A stretch of DNA of 64,000 nt from Streptomyces parvus (GTDB lineage Bacteria > Actinomycetota > Actinomycetes > Streptomycetales > Streptomycetaceae), in contig NZ_BMRY01000009.1 of the NCBI RefSeq assembly GCF_014648875.1, positions 1-64,000 on the forward strand. Reading direction: 5' to 3'. A model generated the notes under the pieces. The model was not told where the DNA came from, searched no databases, and saw nothing but the letters and a program-made list of their open reading frames with translations. The translations under genes were made by a program, and so were the position numbers. This document shows, in pieces, positions 63,732 to 64,000 of this stretch (positions are counted from its first letter, which is position 1; the number at the start of each line of letters is the position of its first letter).

Positions 63732-64000
63732 TCAGAGACCGAACCGCGCGTGCTGCGTCTCCGGCACCAGGTCGGTGTACTCCGGGTGCTTGCGGAGCCA
63801 GCCACGGATGAAGGGACAGAAGGGGAGCACCTTGAGCTCCTGCTTCCTGGCCTCGTCGAGAACCGAGCGGGCCAGCGCACCCCCGAGGCCTCGGCCGCCG
63901 AACCGCGGGTCGATCTCCGTATGGAGGAAGGCGATCTCGTCCCGGAATCGGTGATACTCGACGAATCCGGCCCGCTCACCGCCGTCGGAGATCTCGTACC
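63732..64000 (-). CDS. GNAT-family N-acetyltransferase (partial, YjdJ-like)
   Basis: The C-terminal 88 residues are in the window; the start lies beyond the right edge. FVEYHRFRDEIAFLHTEIDP, then FGGRGLGGALARSVLDEA is the acetyl-CoA loop (R/Q-x-x-G-x-G/A), followed by VLPFCPFIRGWLRKHPEYTD, which is typical of short YjdJ-type GNAT proteins. Substrate unknown. Confidence 0.85.
   Translation of the reverse strand, partial: YEISDGGERAGFVEYHRFRDEIAFLHTEIDPRFGGRGLGGALARSVLDEARKQELKVLPFCPFIRGWLRKHPEYTDLVPETQHARFGL

Noticed and set aside
1..64000. tRNA or rRNA genes, a CRISPR array, or a replication origin
   Set aside because: None was seen on either strand; no cloverleaf-like or repeat-spacer pattern stood out, though a dedicated search was not possible.

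Overview
The window comes from the chromosome of a high-GC actinomycete, almost certainly a Streptomyces. The supporting signs are very high GC with GC-rich third codon positions, modular type I polyketide synthase (PKS) genes, a LuxR-type LAL activator carrying a rare TTA leucine codon, IS701- and IS5-family transposase relics, and a RacP/DUF6192 pair of the kind found on Streptomyces mobile elements. No rRNA, tRNA or CRISPR was seen.

Positions 1-31,800 hold most of a modular PKS gene cluster for a glycosylated polyketide. Three PKS genes are read leftward from about 23.0 kb: a three-module protein (DH-ER-KR, KR and DH-KR modules), a one-module protein (KR), and the start of another that runs off the left edge. 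None has a loading module, so the synthase begins elsewhere. To the right lie two divergent cytochrome P450 genes, a sugar aminotransferase, a macrolide-type glycosyltransferase and a fatty-acyl-AMP ligase.

Positions 31,800-43,200 look like foreign or accessory DNA lodged inside the cluster. They hold stress and redox enzymes (FAD amine oxidase, aldo-keto reductase, GlcG/HbpS-like protein, ABM monooxygenase, PfpI, formaldehyde dehydrogenase). They also hold an IS5-family transposase, a RacP/DUF6192/zinc-ribbon group, and a broken second copy of the IS5-RacP pair.

Positions 43,250-54,080 return to the cluster: an acyl-CoA carboxylase beta subunit (extender supply), the LAL activator, a type II thioesterase, and rfbB/rfbA for dTDP-4-keto-6-deoxyglucose. 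The LAL gene is bracketed by two decayed IS701-family transposases. A short motif, T(T/A/G)TAGGGGT on the coding strand, lies ahead of the PKS genes, both P450s, the glycosyltransferase, the carboxylase, the thioesterase and, further off, the acyl-AMP ligase. It is the best candidate for the shared activator site linking the separated pieces.

Positions 54,080-64,000 are a decaying accessory region. It contains a TetR/NmrA-like divergent pair, a flavodoxin/DUF5996 operon, an alpha/beta hydrolase, a divergent pirin/AhpD pair and a partial GNAT gene. Among these are remnants of a helicase-associated-domain protein, a MarR regulator, a glutaminase-STAS protein, a SnoaL-like protein, and a pyruvate oxidase joined to the tail of an MFS transporter. 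Three related TTGA-N4-TCAA-like palindromes suggest that one redox-type repressor once controlled several of these units.
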